Numbered from the stretch's first letter, positions 1 to 11,400 are shown. The stretch is 64,000 bases of DNA from Trissonchulus latispiculum (GCA_030248195.1 JASAND010020154.1:1-64000); one strand, 5' to 3'. Translations and numbers: made by a program. Notes: generated by a model from the letters alone, not told the origin.

Positions 1-308
1 GATGAGATTTGTTCGACTACTATGAAAAGCTAGTAAAAGGAGACACAAAAATACCAGCGAAACCCAGACAAAAAGTACTTGATAGGGAGGCTCCAGCAAG
101 GCGGCAGGAGCAGATGCAATACGTTTAGAAAAGCTAAGAACATTCGATTCTGGTAGTATCTTGCTTACTAACTGGTTGCGTTATTTTGATTGTGAACTGG
201 AGTAGTTAGTAAAAGCGTGTTACTTGTAATTCATCTAGCGACCACCTAAGCTATGATTATTATTGACTGACTTCTCGGTAAAGCGAACTTTCCACCTACG
301 ACCCTCCA
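1..308 (+). repeat. 5' LTR of element A, truncated by window edge
   Basis: Matches the 3' LTR at 6084-6419 and the LTRs at 48377-48708 and 54119-54431. It ends in CA just before the primer-binding site. The complete LTR starts TGTAACGACAG. Confidence 0.9.
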
Positions 309-314
309 TATTTT

Positions 315-332
315 TGGTGCATCGGCCGGGAA
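315..332 (+). promoter_or_regulatory. Primer-binding site, tRNA-Gly
   Basis: TGGTGCATCGGCCGGGAA begins six bases after the LTR end. It is complementary to the 3' end, including CCA, of animal tRNA-Gly(GCC) as I know that sequence. This would be where minus-strand reverse transcription is primed. The right-arm copy at about 54097-54113 lacks one base in the site. Confidence 0.8.
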
Positions 333-555
333 CGGCCTGAATTCCTCCCCTCTGCTGCAAACTGTTTCTCTGGCACCTTGCCCGTTATCCACTGCTTCGC
401 CTTATCTAAGGAACCTCGACGCTACCCCGTGAACGTGAATCTGCCTGGCCACCCAGTGAAGAAGGCTTCGACGAAGGAACCTGAACCTGGTTACTTCAAC
501 TTTTACCATGATTAAATACAGTGAGTAGCATAGCAGTTTGTATTAGCATTGTGCA

Positions 556-1635
556 ATGCCTCGTCGAGGTCAACGAAGGGGAAGGCGCCAGGAGTCGCCG
601 GAACCGAGTGTGTCTGATGAAGGGTCGGTCGAAAATATCAGGGTCCCCTTTAGACAGTTTTTACAGTTAAATGCTATCCCTCCCCCTCCCAAGTTTTCTT
701 GTGCTACCAACCAGAATGTGCGTGACTGGTTTAAAGCGTATAAACGGTATTCAGAGGCACAAACGTGGTCCCCGGCTGACTCCTTGCGCATTCTCCCTAC
801 ATTTCTTGAAGGTATGGCCGCCAGAATATTCGACAGGTTAACAGAGGAGGAAAAACAGTCTCTAAATTCAGTTCAAACTACTTTTGTCAAGAAAATTTGT
901 CCTCCAAATGAGGCGTGCCTCAAGTGGTGTGAGCTGCAAGACTGTCAGCAAAAAGACGCCGAGTCAGTTACAGAATTTGTTGATCGTTTGCAGCGGCTAC
1001 TAGAGCTGGCACGGCCTGATTTGGATGACCAGTCTGCAGATAAGGAGTTGATTTTACTGCTGCAGAATCAATCTCTGCCGTATATTCGTAAACTTTTGAT
1101 AAAACAGAGCCCTGAAAACTTGGAAAAAGCTCTTGAACTGGCTAGAAAAGAGGAGTACTCTCGCAAATTGTTTCCAAATCCTGAACAGTCTTCTGAGGTG
1201 TCACTGCTTAGACAAGAGTTGAAAACCGTGCAAGAGCAAAATGGTAAGATTATGTCCGTCTTAGAAAAGTTTCAAAAACAGGAAGCGGTTGCAGCGGTGA
1301 CTGCGCCAACAAACGCCGAGACTGTGCACGTCTTGCAAACTTGTAGCATGCTGGAGAACCAGGTGCACAATCTAGGTCGTCAGGTGCAGAACTTATCCGA
1401 TCAATTGGCAGCTCTCACAGCTAAGGAGACGAGCGTAAAGCAGGTGGACCGCAGTAGCAGCGGTCAAAATTGCTATCACTGTGGTGGTAGTGGTCATTGG
1501 GCGGCGCATTGCACAAACTATCGCACAAATCCTAATTATGCGGTAGGTGGTTCCACGTATGTGCGTGACCGTCTAGGTGCTTCTGGTGCCAGAGGCACGT
1601 CTCGAGGCCGCGCTAGAGGCCGTCGGGGAAACTAG
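556..1635 (+). CDS. gag: Gag of element A
   Basis: A 359-residue structural protein expected to form the cytoplasmic virus-like particle. Residues about 40-200 show the capsid pattern of Ty3-type Gag (a W-x-x-x-F-x-x-Y segment, L-P-T-F, then helical segments). A coiled-coil-like stretch lies at about 215-290. A CX2CX4HX4C zinc knuckle (CYHCGGSGHWAAHC) lies near residue 305, and the C-terminus is Arg/Gly rich, as expected for RNA binding. The first ATG was chosen because it opens the frame about 220 bases after the primer site. The TAG stop is followed by pol in the -1 frame. This copy is intact; the right-arm copy is broken. Confidence 0.9.
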   Translation: MPRRGQRRGRRQESPEPSVSDEGSVENIRVPFRQFLQLNAIPPPPKFSCATNQNVRDWFKAYKRYSEAQTWSPADSLRILPTFLEGMAARIFDRLTEEEKQSLNSVQTTFVKKICPPNEACLKWCELQDCQQKDAESVTEFVDRLQRLLELARPDLDDQSADKELILLLQNQSLPYIRKLLIKQSPENLEKALELARKEEYSRKLFPNPEQSSEVSLLRQELKTVQEQNGKIMSVLEKFQKQEAVAAVTAPTNAETVHVLQTCSMLENQVHNLGRQVQNLSDQLAALTAKETSVKQVDRSSSGQNCYHCGGSGHWAAHCTNYRTNPNYAVGGSTYVRDRLGASGARGTSRGRARGRRGN

Positions 1636-1751
1636 CTTGCCCTGCTCCTGCCCGGGATGGAGTTGGGTTTAGCACTTGTGATTCAGTTGTACAGAATCAG
1701 AATTTTTCATTCTCTGTTCCTAATGTTAGTGTAGATAGTTGTGACAGTAGT

Positions 1752-4154
1752 TTGGTGTTAGAATTTGAGATTGTTCATAATTTTAAGCCTCAGCACATGG
1801 CTTCTTGTTCGTCGTTTTCTGCTGTATCTTATCCTGTCTTTGTTAACTGTTATGTGAATGGTATTTTCTGTAAAGCTTTGGTAGACACGGGCTCCGGCCC
1901 TAATATAATTAGCAAGTCTTTTTGGGAAAAAGTTTCAAGGCTACCTCTGGCCCCCTATAGCAGCACGCCCCAGAGTGTGACAGGCAGTCCGCTTAAAGTT
2001 TTAGGTTCTTGCAAATCCCGCGTGGCACTTTCAGGCGAAAAATTTGAGGTTGTTTTTTTAGTTGTTGAAAATACGACCATAGACTGTATTCTGGGAGCGT
2101 CATTTCTGGGGAAACACAAGGTAATTGTCAATTTCGAAGAGGGAACTCTTACCAAAAATACTAAGTTGCTAGCTAGGTTCGATGGCAGTATCAAACTTCC
2201 GAATTCTAAAATCCGCAGTTCCTCTCGTATTGGTAACGAAACCAGTCCAGTTGTACTTTCTAATGACCTTGTGCTACCCCCTTTTTCTGAAACTTTGGCC
2301 GCCGGTGTAATTACTCGGCGAGTAGCCGGAGTTTCCAATAGTCTGCTTGTGGAACCTATTGTTCCAAATTTCTCTGATTCCAAGCAGCAGTTCTTGCTTG
2401 GCAGATGTGTCGTCTCTCGGAACAGGCACATTCCTTTGCGCTTAGCGAACCCCACAAACGCAGAACTATTTTTGCACCGTGGGCTGACAGTAGGCACTGC
2501 CTCTGCTCATTTGGGAGTTAGCGCGGTTAGAGAAGATATTCTTTCCTGCAACGCAGTGAACTCTGCCTCAACGGCTAATAATGACCCGGTTTCAGCCCCA
2601 TCGAACCCAACGATACCTTTAGGAGTGAATTTAAGTAATGCCAAGGCTCAATTGTCGCCGCGGGAATACGATCAGCTGGTTCAACTCCTTACGGAGTATT
2701 CCGATAGGTTTTCAACTGGAGATCATGACATGGGTTTGGCCAATGTCATAGAGCATCGTATCGAGACCACATCGGCTCAACCGATAAAGCAGCAACACTA
2801 CCGCGAGCCCGAATCAAGGAAGAAGGTAATTGAGGAAAATATTCAGAGCATGCTAAAACGCGGTATCATTAGTCCGAGTACTAGCCCATGGGCTTCGCCC
2901 ATAGTTATTGTAAAGAAGAAGGATGGTAGTGACAGGTTTTGCATAGACTTCCGTCGTCTTAATGCTGTCACGGTAAAAGACTCTCATCCTATACCACGGA
3001 TTGATGAATCGCTGGATACTTTAGGGTCCGCCAAGTACTTCACAAGTTTAGATCTATGCTCAGGCTACTGGCAAATACCCATGGCGGAGAAGGACAAGGA
3101 AAAAACAGCCTTTGTCTGCCAGAACGGTCTCTACCAGTTCAACGTCATGCCGTTTGGGCTGTGTAATGCGGCAGCGACGTTCCAACGGATGATGCAGTTT
3201 GTTCTTAGTGGGTTGACTAGCAAAATCTGTTTAGTCTATATTGATGACATCATTATCTTTTCGGAAACATTTGAGGAACATTTGATTAGGCTTCGCGAGG
3301 TCCTAGAGCGGTTGAGGTCGGCAAACCTCAAGCTCAAGGGAAAGAAATGCTCATTTTGTCAGTTACAGGTAGTGTACCTAGGACATCTAGTGAGTGCCAA
3401 GGGCGTCCAGCCCGATCCTGCCAAGACCGAAGCCATCAGTAGGTTGACCGCTCCGAGGAGTACTAAGGAGGCGCGAAGTTTTCTTGGTCTAGCTTCCTAC
3501 TATCGTCATTTCATTCCGAACTTGTCGCATGTCACTGAACCCATCTCCAGGCTTCTGAGAAAGAACGTCCCGTTCAGGTGGAGTACTGATTGTCAGAAAG
3601 CGTTCGAAACGGTAAAGAGGGTGCTGACCAGCGAGCCCTTGTTACGTAGACCGGACTTTTCGCAGCCATTTATTGTATATTCAGATGCTTCCGACAGCGG
3701 TCTTGGGGCGGTGTTGTCCCAGCACAGAGAAGGAGAGGAAGTGGTTATATGCTATGCCAGTAGAGGGTTGCGTCCCAGTGAGCAGAATTATTCCACCATA
3801 GAGAAGGAAGCACTAGCCATGCACTGGGCGGTAGAAGACAAGTTCAGACCGTATCTTTATGGCCATGAGTTTAAGCTGGTAACAGACCATAACCCTTTGC
3901 AGTGGATCCGAAGTATTAAGAATCCGAAAGGTAGATTGGCTCGTTGGTCTATGGATCTTGGTCAGTATAACATCACTGACGTAGTTTACAGGCGTGGCAA
4001 AGACAACGGGAACGCGGATTATCTCTCCCGTAACCCGACATTGGTAGCAATCATTTCAGCCGGCTTTCCTTCAAGTATTTCATTGGAAGAGTTAGCAGAG
4101 GCCCAGCGGAAAGACCCCTTCTGCTTAAAAGCACCTTCGTCAGTTGAAGTCTAG
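1752..4154 (+). CDS. pol: Protease, reverse transcriptase and RNase H of element A
   Basis: Polyprotein part that processes Gag and copies the RNA. The protease active site DTG is at about residues 45-47. Reverse transcriptase spans about 330-570, with FRRLN and the catalytic YIDD near residue 496. RNase H starts near residue 640 (DASDSG, with the later DHNPLQW). The frame is open upstream of 1752 with no ATG and is -1 relative to gag, so expression by -1 frameshifting is likely (inference). The frame ends early because of one extra A in a run near 4128; the right-arm copy continues smoothly into integrase. Confidence 0.88.
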   Translation: MVLEFEIVHNFKPQHMASCSSFSAVSYPVFVNCYVNGIFCKALVDTGSGPNIISKSFWEKVSRLPLAPYSSTPQSVTGSPLKVLGSCKSRVALSGEKFEVVFLVVENTTIDCILGASFLGKHKVIVNFEEGTLTKNTKLLARFDGSIKLPNSKIRSSSRIGNETSPVVLSNDLVLPPFSETLAAGVITRRVAGVSNSLLVEPIVPNFSDSKQQFLLGRCVVSRNRHIPLRLANPTNAELFLHRGLTVGTASAHLGVSAVREDILSCNAVNSASTANNDPVSAPSNPTIPLGVNLSNAKAQLSPREYDQLVQLLTEYSDRFSTGDHDMGLANVIEHRIETTSAQPIKQQHYREPESRKKVIEENIQSMLKRGIISPSTSPWASPIVIVKKKDGSDRFCIDFRRLNAVTVKDSHPIPRIDESLDTLGSAKYFTSLDLCSGYWQIPMAEKDKEKTAFVCQNGLYQFNVMPFGLCNAAATFQRMMQFVLSGLTSKICLVYIDDIIIFSETFEEHLIRLREVLERLRSANLKLKGKKCSFCQLQVVYLGHLVSAKGVQPDPAKTEAISRLTAPRSTKEARSFLGLASYYRHFIPNLSHVTEPISRLLRKNVPFRWSTDCQKAFETVKRVLTSEPLLRRPDFSQPFIVYSDASDSGLGAVLSQHREGEEVVICYASRGLRPSEQNYSTIEKEALAMHWAVEDKFRPYLYGHEFKLVTDHNPLQWIRSIKNPKGRLARWSMDLGQYNITDVVYRRGKDNGNADYLSRNPTLVAIISAGFPSSISLEELAEAQRKDPFCLKAPSSVEV

Positions 4155-5299
4155 AGACACGTCACTTAGTGGCTATTGCATCAACAATAGGACATTATGC
4201 AAATACAGCAGGCGTCTTAAGAATCGTAAAATTGTCATTCCCGAAAGTTTAAAAGGCTAAATTTTTAAGTGGAGTGCATGGTGGTCTTTTAGCAGGTCAC
4301 TTTGGATTCAAGCGAACACTTGCGCGGCTTTCGCCACGGTTCTTCTGGCCAGGTATGGCTCGTGATGTCGAGTTGGTGCAGAAAGTGTTCTGGATGCCAA
4401 CCTGTTAAGAGTTCAACAGTTGGTAGACCTCCACTACAGCAAATACTAGCAGACCAGCCATTTGAACGTGTAGGCGTAGATATTTTAAAGGCCCTCTTCC
4501 GAGAACACGAACGGGCAACCGTTTTGCTATCATGTTATAGACTATTTCACAAAATGGGCGGTAACAGCAAGTTGCCGAAAGGCTGATGCAGCTACAGTTG
4601 CTAAAACCCTTGTTGACTCCGTGGTACTACAGCACGGGTGTCCGGTGGTACTTCAGTCGGATAGAGGGGCTGCATTTCATGTCTGAAGTTGTTAAGGAAT
4701 GTAACTAGCCTCCCTTGAAATTAAGCAACTGTATTCAACGCCTTTTCACCCGCAAAGCAACGGCCTGGTAGAAAGATTAAATAGGACAGTGGCTGAACAA
4801 ATTTCGGTTGTGTCAGGGGCTCTCCGAGAAAATGGGATAGATTCTTGCCTTGCGTGACTTTTTTGCTTACAACAGTAGCGTGCACAGCTCCACCACCGGT
4901 ATTAGTCCTTTTCAAATGCTATTTGGAAGGCTGCCCAGATTACCGTCTGATTTAGTAAGCATTGGGCACGACCTACCGAGCTCCGACGTTACAGAGTACT
5001 ACGACTTTCTTAGGCGAGGACTAGCACAGTTGCAGGCCAAAGCTCTAAGAGGGCAGCGAAAGGCCCACAACTGGCAAGAAAGAGCCCACAAATCTAAGGC
5101 TAGGTCGCCAGAGTTCATGCCTGGTCAGTTAGTTTTGCTTCGGAACTTCTACAGAAACAAAGAGTTTGGGCGAAATGTGGCAAGGACACTATCGCGTAAA
5201 GAAGAAGCTATCTCCAGCGACGTGTGTCCTCCAGGATTTAGACAACAACGAAACATTTTGTGCACATTGCCGAAATGTACGGCCTTTGCAAGGTTTTAG
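4155..5299 (+). pseudogene. Integrase region of element A, frameshifted
   Basis: Translations in alternating frames match the intact mirror copy (49486-51531): the zinc-binding N-terminus, the DDE core and the C-terminal tail. Several 1-2 base indels near 4250, 4350, 4490, 4540, 4690 and 4830 break the frame. The last open piece (4850-5299) carries the conserved end of the integrase core and the tail. Whether these are real lesions or consensus errors cannot be told from sequence alone. Confidence 0.85.
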
Positions 5300-6069
5300 G
5301 ATTCGGACTAGTAGTTTTCTTCCTTTCTTTTTTGGCGCCAACTCTCTTTCCTTCTCGACTATCCTATAGCTTCTCAGCTACGAGTCTCGTTTCCTTTCTT
5401 TGCGGTAAAATTGGATAACTGCTGCTGGTCTGTTAAGACGAAAGCATAAAGTAAGCTTAACGACCCACATTGCAGTTTGATAATTTCGGATTAGTTTTAT
5501 TTAGTATGTTTCGTTTAGTTTTCCTTACTAACGTCTGGGCATCACCTGCTGTCGTTGACCGTTTGTTTGGTTGTTAGCCTTCTATACAACCGTTGCCTCG
5601 ACCTGTCTAATGTGAATTTTACTATAGTCGGCGTGTACCGGGATGCTACAAGTCTTGCGACAGTTTCGGTTAAGTTGAGCAGAAACCCGTTGTACATGTT
5701 TCTTGAATATGCAGCTTGACTGGAATACGTTACGGTGGCTACGTAAGCGCCGGTGAAAATATAAAAGTAGCTGGAGCCTATACTGCAACTTAAAGGATTC
5801 CAAAGAGTTATTAAATTGGCAACGTAGGCAATGGTGAAAACATAAAGTAGCTAGTGCCCACGGCATTTTAGAGTTCAACAGAAATTTTAGCAAATACAAA
5901 TTTTCATTGTTCTGCTGTAAATGTTAAATCTGTGTGGCCATACAGACTAATGTACATAGGTGCGCAATGTTAATAGTATTGCTATGCTGCTCGATTTTCG
6001 TTTGATTTGGTTATTTGTTTGTTTGTTTGTTAGTTTGTTTGATCCTAAGTGTCCAAGTTTTTTTTGTTA
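5300..6069 (+). other. Non-coding 3' region of element A
   Basis: No third ORF and no env. Contains two similar stretches around 5750 and 5840 (each ending near AAGTAGCTGGAGCC or AAGTAGCTAGTGCC) and a short run of GTTTGTTT units at 6010-6035. I see nothing else in it. Confidence 0.6.
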
Positions 6070-6083
6070 AAAAGGGAAGGAAA
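6070..6083 (+). promoter_or_regulatory. Polypurine tract of element A
   Basis: A purine-only stretch (AAAAGGGAAGGAAA) directly abuts the TG that starts the 3' LTR, the standard position of the plus-strand primer. The mirror copy is at 48709-48723. Confidence 0.85.
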
Positions 6084-6419
6084 TGTAACGACAGTTTTGA
6101 GCTTATGATGAGATTGGTTCAGCTACTATGAAACAGCTAGCAAAAGGAGACACAAAAATAAAAGAGCAAAACCCAGACAAAAAGTACTTGATAAGGGAGG
6201 CAACAGCAAGGCGGCAGGAGCAGATGACAATACGTTTAGAAAAGCTAAGAACATTCGATTCTGGTAGCATCTTGCTTACTAGCTGGTTGCGTTATTTTGA
6301 TTGTGAACTGGAGTAGTTAGTAAAAGCGTGTTACTTGTAATTCATCTAGCGACCACCTAAGCTATGATTATTATTGACTGACTTCTCGGTAAAGCGAACT
6401 TTCCACCTACGACCCTCCA
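6084..6419 (+). repeat. 3' LTR of element A
   Basis: 336 bases, starting TGTAACG and ending CCTCCA. The next bases are CCTTG, the reverse complement of the CAAGG duplication seen on both sides of the right-arm copy. Confidence 0.92.
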
Positions 6420-7616
6420 CCTTGATGTTAGAAAGTTCTTCTTTGAGAGACTTCATTTCCGCCACGAAAGCTCGTGGATCATCATCTTCGTCTTCGGATT
6501 CAGAAGCAGCTGTGACAGCATGCGCCTTTCCATCACGCCTCCAGTTAGAAGAATCGCTACCTCGTTTCTGCATTGGTTTCGAGCTTCTTATAGCAGGAGA
6601 TCTGCAGTCTCGTTTAACGTGCCCAAGCTTTCCACATTTGAAACATGGTCCCTTTTGCTTGTTGCCGCTGGAATTGTTGCGGCGCTGCATACCCCCAAAT
6701 GCTGTGGATTCGGTTCGCTGGCAGATTTCCGAACCTGCGCCTCAAAGAATCCATCCAGTCGCTTCTCCAAACGAGTGAGTCTATCTTCAAGCGATGATAC
6801 AGATCGGTCAGAGGACATGGCGGCAGCAGCAACGGTGGCTCGCTCTTCAGACTTCAAGCTAGCGAGCTGAGAAAGTTGTGCTTTAGTCGACTTCTGAAGT
6901 TCAATCAATTCACGGAGCAAACCATCGTTTGATGTTTCTGTGAAGGCTTCACCAATCAGTTTCCGTTGAGCTTCTTCTTTCTCGGCAAGACTTAAAGCAT
7001 CTTTTAAAGTCGCCGGATTTTTAGACATAACAGCCTTTGAGACCGTAGGCTGCAGTCCAACAATGAAGAATTCCTTTGCTAGGTTATCGCGTGCGCTAGC
7101 TTCCATGTTAGGATAAGCTCCTCGGGCAAATTTCTTGATGTCCTTCGCATAGGTGCTAACTGCTTCGCCAGTCTTGTGGCGGCGGGTTCTCAGCGCAATC
7201 ACGTTCACACGTTCATTTTCCGGCGGATCCAGTCTTCGGTGAAGTTCATCAACCAGAGTAGTGTAGTTTCGCTTTGTAGCATCATCCAATTCCCTGTAGT
7301 GCTCCAGCGCACTATCACGAAGATAGGTTGGGAGTTTTCGCAGTTTGGTTGGAACGGGCCAGTTTTGACCTGAAGCAATGAGCTCGAATAACTCAAACCA
7401 CTCGTGGAAGCTGAAACTGAGCCCGCTATCACCTGAAAACAAAGGAATATTGCAGACTGATTCAGTAGTTTCCCTGAGCTGGGAAACTTCTGCCTGTACG
7501 CTAGTGACAGCCGCAGCATCTGACTGAATCCTGCTGTGAGCTTCTTGAAGCATTCGGAATGTTTCTTCCTGCGTCTGGACATGACGCTGTAACAATCTTG
7601 CTTCTCGTTCATCCAT
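6420..7616 (-). pseudogene. gag: Gag of element B, left copy
   Basis: Ty3-type Gag. The chosen start (MDEREARLL at 7616) follows the hairpin leader; the longer open frame up to 7976 only reads through the leader. Recognisable parts are an N-terminal coiled-coil, a capsid-like domain (FHEWFELFEL, later LPTYLRDSALEHY) and a CX2CX4HX4C zinc knuckle (CFKCGKLGHVKRDC), followed by an acidic Ser/Asp-rich tail. One base is missing near 6715 compared with the right arm, shifting the frame before the knuckle. Gag-like residues encoded beyond 6420 come from the LTR of element A and are not native. Confidence 0.88.
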
Positions 7617-7671
7617 CGAAAATGGGTCTGGTCGCGCTTTGCAGCGGTGGTTGGGTGGGTACAACTTACCA

Positions 7672-8126
7672 GCCTTGCGGCAAAAGACGGTACAACACTT
7701 GGTCTTCAGAAAACACCAGCCTTGCGGCAAATGGTCAACAGATAGGATAGTGTCCGATGAAACAGCGTGGTGGCTGAACAGATGAACTGGAACTGTTGGA
7801 ACTGGAAAACTTAGCAGTACCAAACTGAGCCTTGCGGCAAACAACACAATAGCCTTGCGGCAGAAACCAACAGCAACACAAAACAGCCTTGCGGCAGAAA
7901 ACAACAGCAGCACAAACAGCCTTGCGGCAAACCTGCGTACAGAAAAATTGCTTTTTGTAACTTGGCCTTGCGGCACAGAGTTAATTAAGAAACCAGAAAC
8001 CAGCTAAGTTGACGGTCGAAACTAGCCGAACTTACTAAGCCTTGCGGCAGGACTTTACAATGATACCGAGAAAATGCCTTGCGGCGAACACCGGAAAGGA
8101 ATATAATACCTATGTGCCTTGCGGCA
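7672..8126 (-). repeat. Leader hairpin array of element B, left copy
   Basis: About ten copies of GCCTTGCGGC (GCCGCAAGGC on the element strand), spaced irregularly by 23-110 bases. They lie between primer site and gag and mirror 46671-47124. Each folds as a GCC/GGC stem with a GCAA loop. Confidence 0.9.
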
Positions 8127-8219
8127 ATGTTTTCCAATCCTGAATCAAATGGGTAATCAAGTCAAACCTAATAATTGACTTAAAACTGAATCAAATGGGC
8201 TAGTATGTAACAGAAAATA

Positions 8220-8231
8220 GCTCTGCTACCA
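8220..8231 (-). promoter_or_regulatory. Primer-binding site of element B, initiator tRNA-Met
   Basis: On the minus strand TGGTAGCAGAGC directly follows the LTR. It is complementary to the CCA end of animal initiator tRNA-Met as I know it. Confidence 0.75.
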
Positions 8232-8403
8232 TGTCAGCAGAGTGCCTATCCTACACTTTACTAGCCTACCAAGCAAGATTAACGTAACAGACAACACTTC
8301 AAAGTTCGGTTCTAAAAAACTGAGTCAACACATTTTAAAAGTTCTAAAAGTTCTAGGCTTCAATATTCACAGTCAAAACAATGAGGAGAGAAAGTTGCTG
8401 ACA
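8232..8403 (-). repeat. 5' LTR of element B, left copy
   Basis: Ends TGTCAGCA and TGCTGACA are perfect inverted termini. It is 172 bases long because a 14-base piece present in the 186-base LTRs at 46379-46564 and 59115-59300 is absent here. Confidence 0.88.
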
Positions 8404-8425
8404 TTTATTTTGTATTTTGTTTTAG

Positions 8426-11400
8426 TTTCTGGAAGCCCTGGATGGTGCCTTGAAAGAGAAGGCTTGGCTGAAGCCTATAGCTCAACTGCCGGTAAGAAAA
8501 AGTTCCTTTATTTTAGGAGCTTTGTATCAAATTCTTAGCTTAGGGATGAATTAAGAAACTTTCAATTTTTACGCTCTTGTGATTTTCATTAGTTGGGAAT
8601 TCTTTTTTTCTAATTTTTAGGGTCGGAAAACCCGAGCCGGAATTTCGGGAATTGAACGTCATCGACTGGAAAAGCATTCGGAAGCCAGTCAAAATATTCA
8701 TCAGGCTTTTGAGGATCTCACTAAGCTTATCAATATGGTAGGTCTAAAAGGGCGGTAGTTTTGAGAGTCATTTAAGATTAAAAATTCTGAATCAATTAAA
8801 AATTGTTTAAAATGAATACCTAAATTCTTTTTAAATTTAACAGAGTAATATTAAGTTGACTTTTGGCATATTATATAGACGGTGCATGACTTTTTCCTTC
8901 TTTCTCATTTGTGTTTGCTTCTGCAAAATGATGTTATCAGTAATTTTTCAAATTGCTACATGCGTTCTGTTCAAGAAATTGAGTTAGTGCGCACGTTTTG
9001 GTCCATAAGTTTTTGTGTTGTCTGTAGGCTCGTGACATGGTCAGTTTATCCAAGAGCATTTCCAGTAAGATTCAGGCCAAACAGGGAGAAGTCACTGAGG
9101 ATGAGGTTAGCACACAGATCATCTAATTTCATTTGGCAGAATCACACATTGCAGAACAGTTTCTGAATGTAGGGTCACTGATGTTATTATAGGTCCTATT
9201 TCTTTAAAGATTAAACGGACTAGGTTAAAATTAATCCGCATTAAAGAAATAGTACCTTGGATTGTCATAAGTATCATTGTGGCTTTTAATCTTATGTTGG
9301 CTGTACGTATTTTTCTATTTGTTTTTATTTGACTTGCTTTTTTCAGACAGTCCAGTTCAAGTCCTACCTGCTGAGTTTGGGCGTCTCCGACCCGGTGACG
9401 CGAGACTCTTACGGTAGCGGTGATCGTTACTATACTGAATTGGCTCGAGAGATGGTCACTGTACTGCAGAAGCCTATTGAGGTAATCACTTGAGGCAAGC
9501 TGGACGCCCTGTGAGAGGGTATGTAGTTCCTTTGGGTAGTTTTTGTTATATTTTGGTTACATTTTGATTGGCCGCTGCTAAATACGTTAAATCTGTTGTG
9601 TACTTTTATTTACCTTCCCCCCGCCTCTCCTTTATTATGTTGTGATTTCTGGGGCTCGTCTGTCTCCAATAAACTGTACATAACGAGACACACAGAGGTC
9701 GTCACAAGTCTTCGTGGTTCGCCAGCCCAGCCCAATGTACCTTTCTTCGGACAGGAGAAGTCTGAACGGGCATGAAGAATGAGGAAAACGCAAGCAACCA
9801 CTCGACACCTTAATGTAAACACGTGGATGATGTCGCGTAATTGGACCTGATTAGTCGTGCCGCGGATTTTGATCCCATTTCCTCCGCTGATCTGACGGAT
9901 ACCAGGGGCCAGTTTCATAAAACTTTGTCGAGTCGTCGAGTCGAGTAGCTGCTCTACGCTGGAAATATATGTGACTTATGCTCCTGAAACGCGAATACTG
10001 TTGAAAAATATCTGCTTGTTTTGGAGTCGAGTTCTCTAGTTAAATTTTACTCGAGAATTTTTTAATGTAATAATTTTACTCGACAAATTTTAAAAAAAAT
10101 TTTTTAAAGCTTAATATTTCAACCGTGGAACTATTTTACATTGTCCTACAAATTGCACCGACCAGAAATTAAACCTCGGTGACTACTGTTTAGTTTTTAA
10201 TACCGAGTTTCATTTGCATCATCCTCATAGCACTTAAATTCACAGAGTGTAGAAGCTCAAAAGCGACCGTTGAGTTTGGGAATGTAAATTGTAATCTTTT
10301 TGTGCCTGTATTTTAGGAGTGTGGTGGCATGATGTGCCTAACCGATGCCTATTGTCGTATTAATCGTGCACGTGGTCTTGAGGTAGGTCACGTCAGGTAG
10401 TCTAGAATTTTTGCATGTTTGCGAAACTCTAAAATTGCTACCGTGTTACTGTTTGAAAGCAATTTAGGTCATCCGAATATAATATGCCGTAAGTATCTAC
10501 AAATTCGTTTACAGACTGTTGTTATCACTAATGATTTTACTTTGATCGTTTATATTTGTGTTTGTAGCTTGTATCACCGGACGATATACTGAATGCTTGT
10601 GAAGCTCTAAATACGCTAGATCTACCCATCAGGTATTGTTTTCTTAATTTTTCTTATTTTTATCAGTTATCAACTTTCTCATTTTCTGTCGTTTATCATG
10701 TTTGTTTTCTGCCATTCAACATGAAATAATTATTCGAATTTGCACAGGAATATTTTTTGCGTTTATTACTTTTGTTTTTATTGTCACTTTTATTTCCTTT
10801 TTTAGAATGCATAAATTTGAAAGTGGAGTTTGTGTTCTGATGGCGAGTCGACTCAGCCTGGATCAGAGCATCCAGAGGACGGAGGAATCCGTGATCGCCC
10901 ATGGATCCCTCACGGCAGAAGAACTGGCCCAGCTCCTAGGCGTTTCGGTGGTTCTGGCTAAACAGTGGTAGGAAGGAATTTTAGTGGTTTTTGATCTAGC
11001 TTAAGGTTGGATGAAAGTGCATGATGGGTGTAACCAAGAGTACGTACGTATATGTTGGAAGTAAGAAAAGTAAGCCAGCACGCCCTGCCGGATAATATAT
11101 TCAGCTTGCAGGATGGTCGCCATACTAAGGGCGAAATCTGGGATGTGGTACCGCTTTATCATTGTTAAGCCTGTCTTTAAACTTAAGTTATTGTTCTTAA
11201 CTAGAACTTAAACTTCTTAACTAGAACTTAAATTTGTGCATTGGTATTTATACTGCACATACAAAATATCAATATATCAAATATCAATATGATTATCATA
11301 GATGAATTTTATTGATATAGTTACGTATATATTTATGTAGACTTCCTGCTGTCTCCATACATACGTACGTAGCATTGAACTTAGTGTAAAGTAAGCTATT

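Larger units (their letters stand above)
1..6419 (+). mobile_element. Ty3-type LTR retrotransposon A, left copy
   Basis: Order is LTR, tRNA-Gly primer site, gag, protease-RT-RNase H-integrase, polypurine tract, LTR. The protease-RT-RH-IN order places it in Ty3/Gypsy (Metaviridae). It has no env. The 5' LTR is cut by the window edge by roughly 28 bases, judging by the 336-base 3' LTR. It sits in the gag of element B, with CCTTG following at 6420-6424; the mirror copy shows the matching pair of CAAGG duplications. Gag is intact here but the integrase part is frameshifted, so this copy is not autonomous as read. Confidence 0.93.
6420..8403 (-). mobile_element. Element B, left copy, 5' end only
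   Basis: Read on the minus strand: LTR, primer site, hairpin-rich leader and gag, ending where element A interrupts it. The far half lies left of the window. TSD base pattern TTTA follows at 8404-8407, matching TAAA around the right copy. It is inserted in a VPS36 intron immediately upstream of the exon at 8426. Confidence 0.9.

Noticed and set aside
1955..2497. Long open frame antisense to element A pol
   Set aside because: No domain, lies opposite protease and RT, and is a frame shadow.
6346..6419. Last codons of element B gag (ending HSLGGR)
   Set aside because: These are encoded by the LTR of inserted element A, as shown by the CAAGG duplication, not by native gag.
7617..7976. N-terminal extension of element B gag upstream of MDEREARLL
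   Set aside because: The open frame simply reads through the hairpin leader and the text differs between arms; the downstream Met is a better start.
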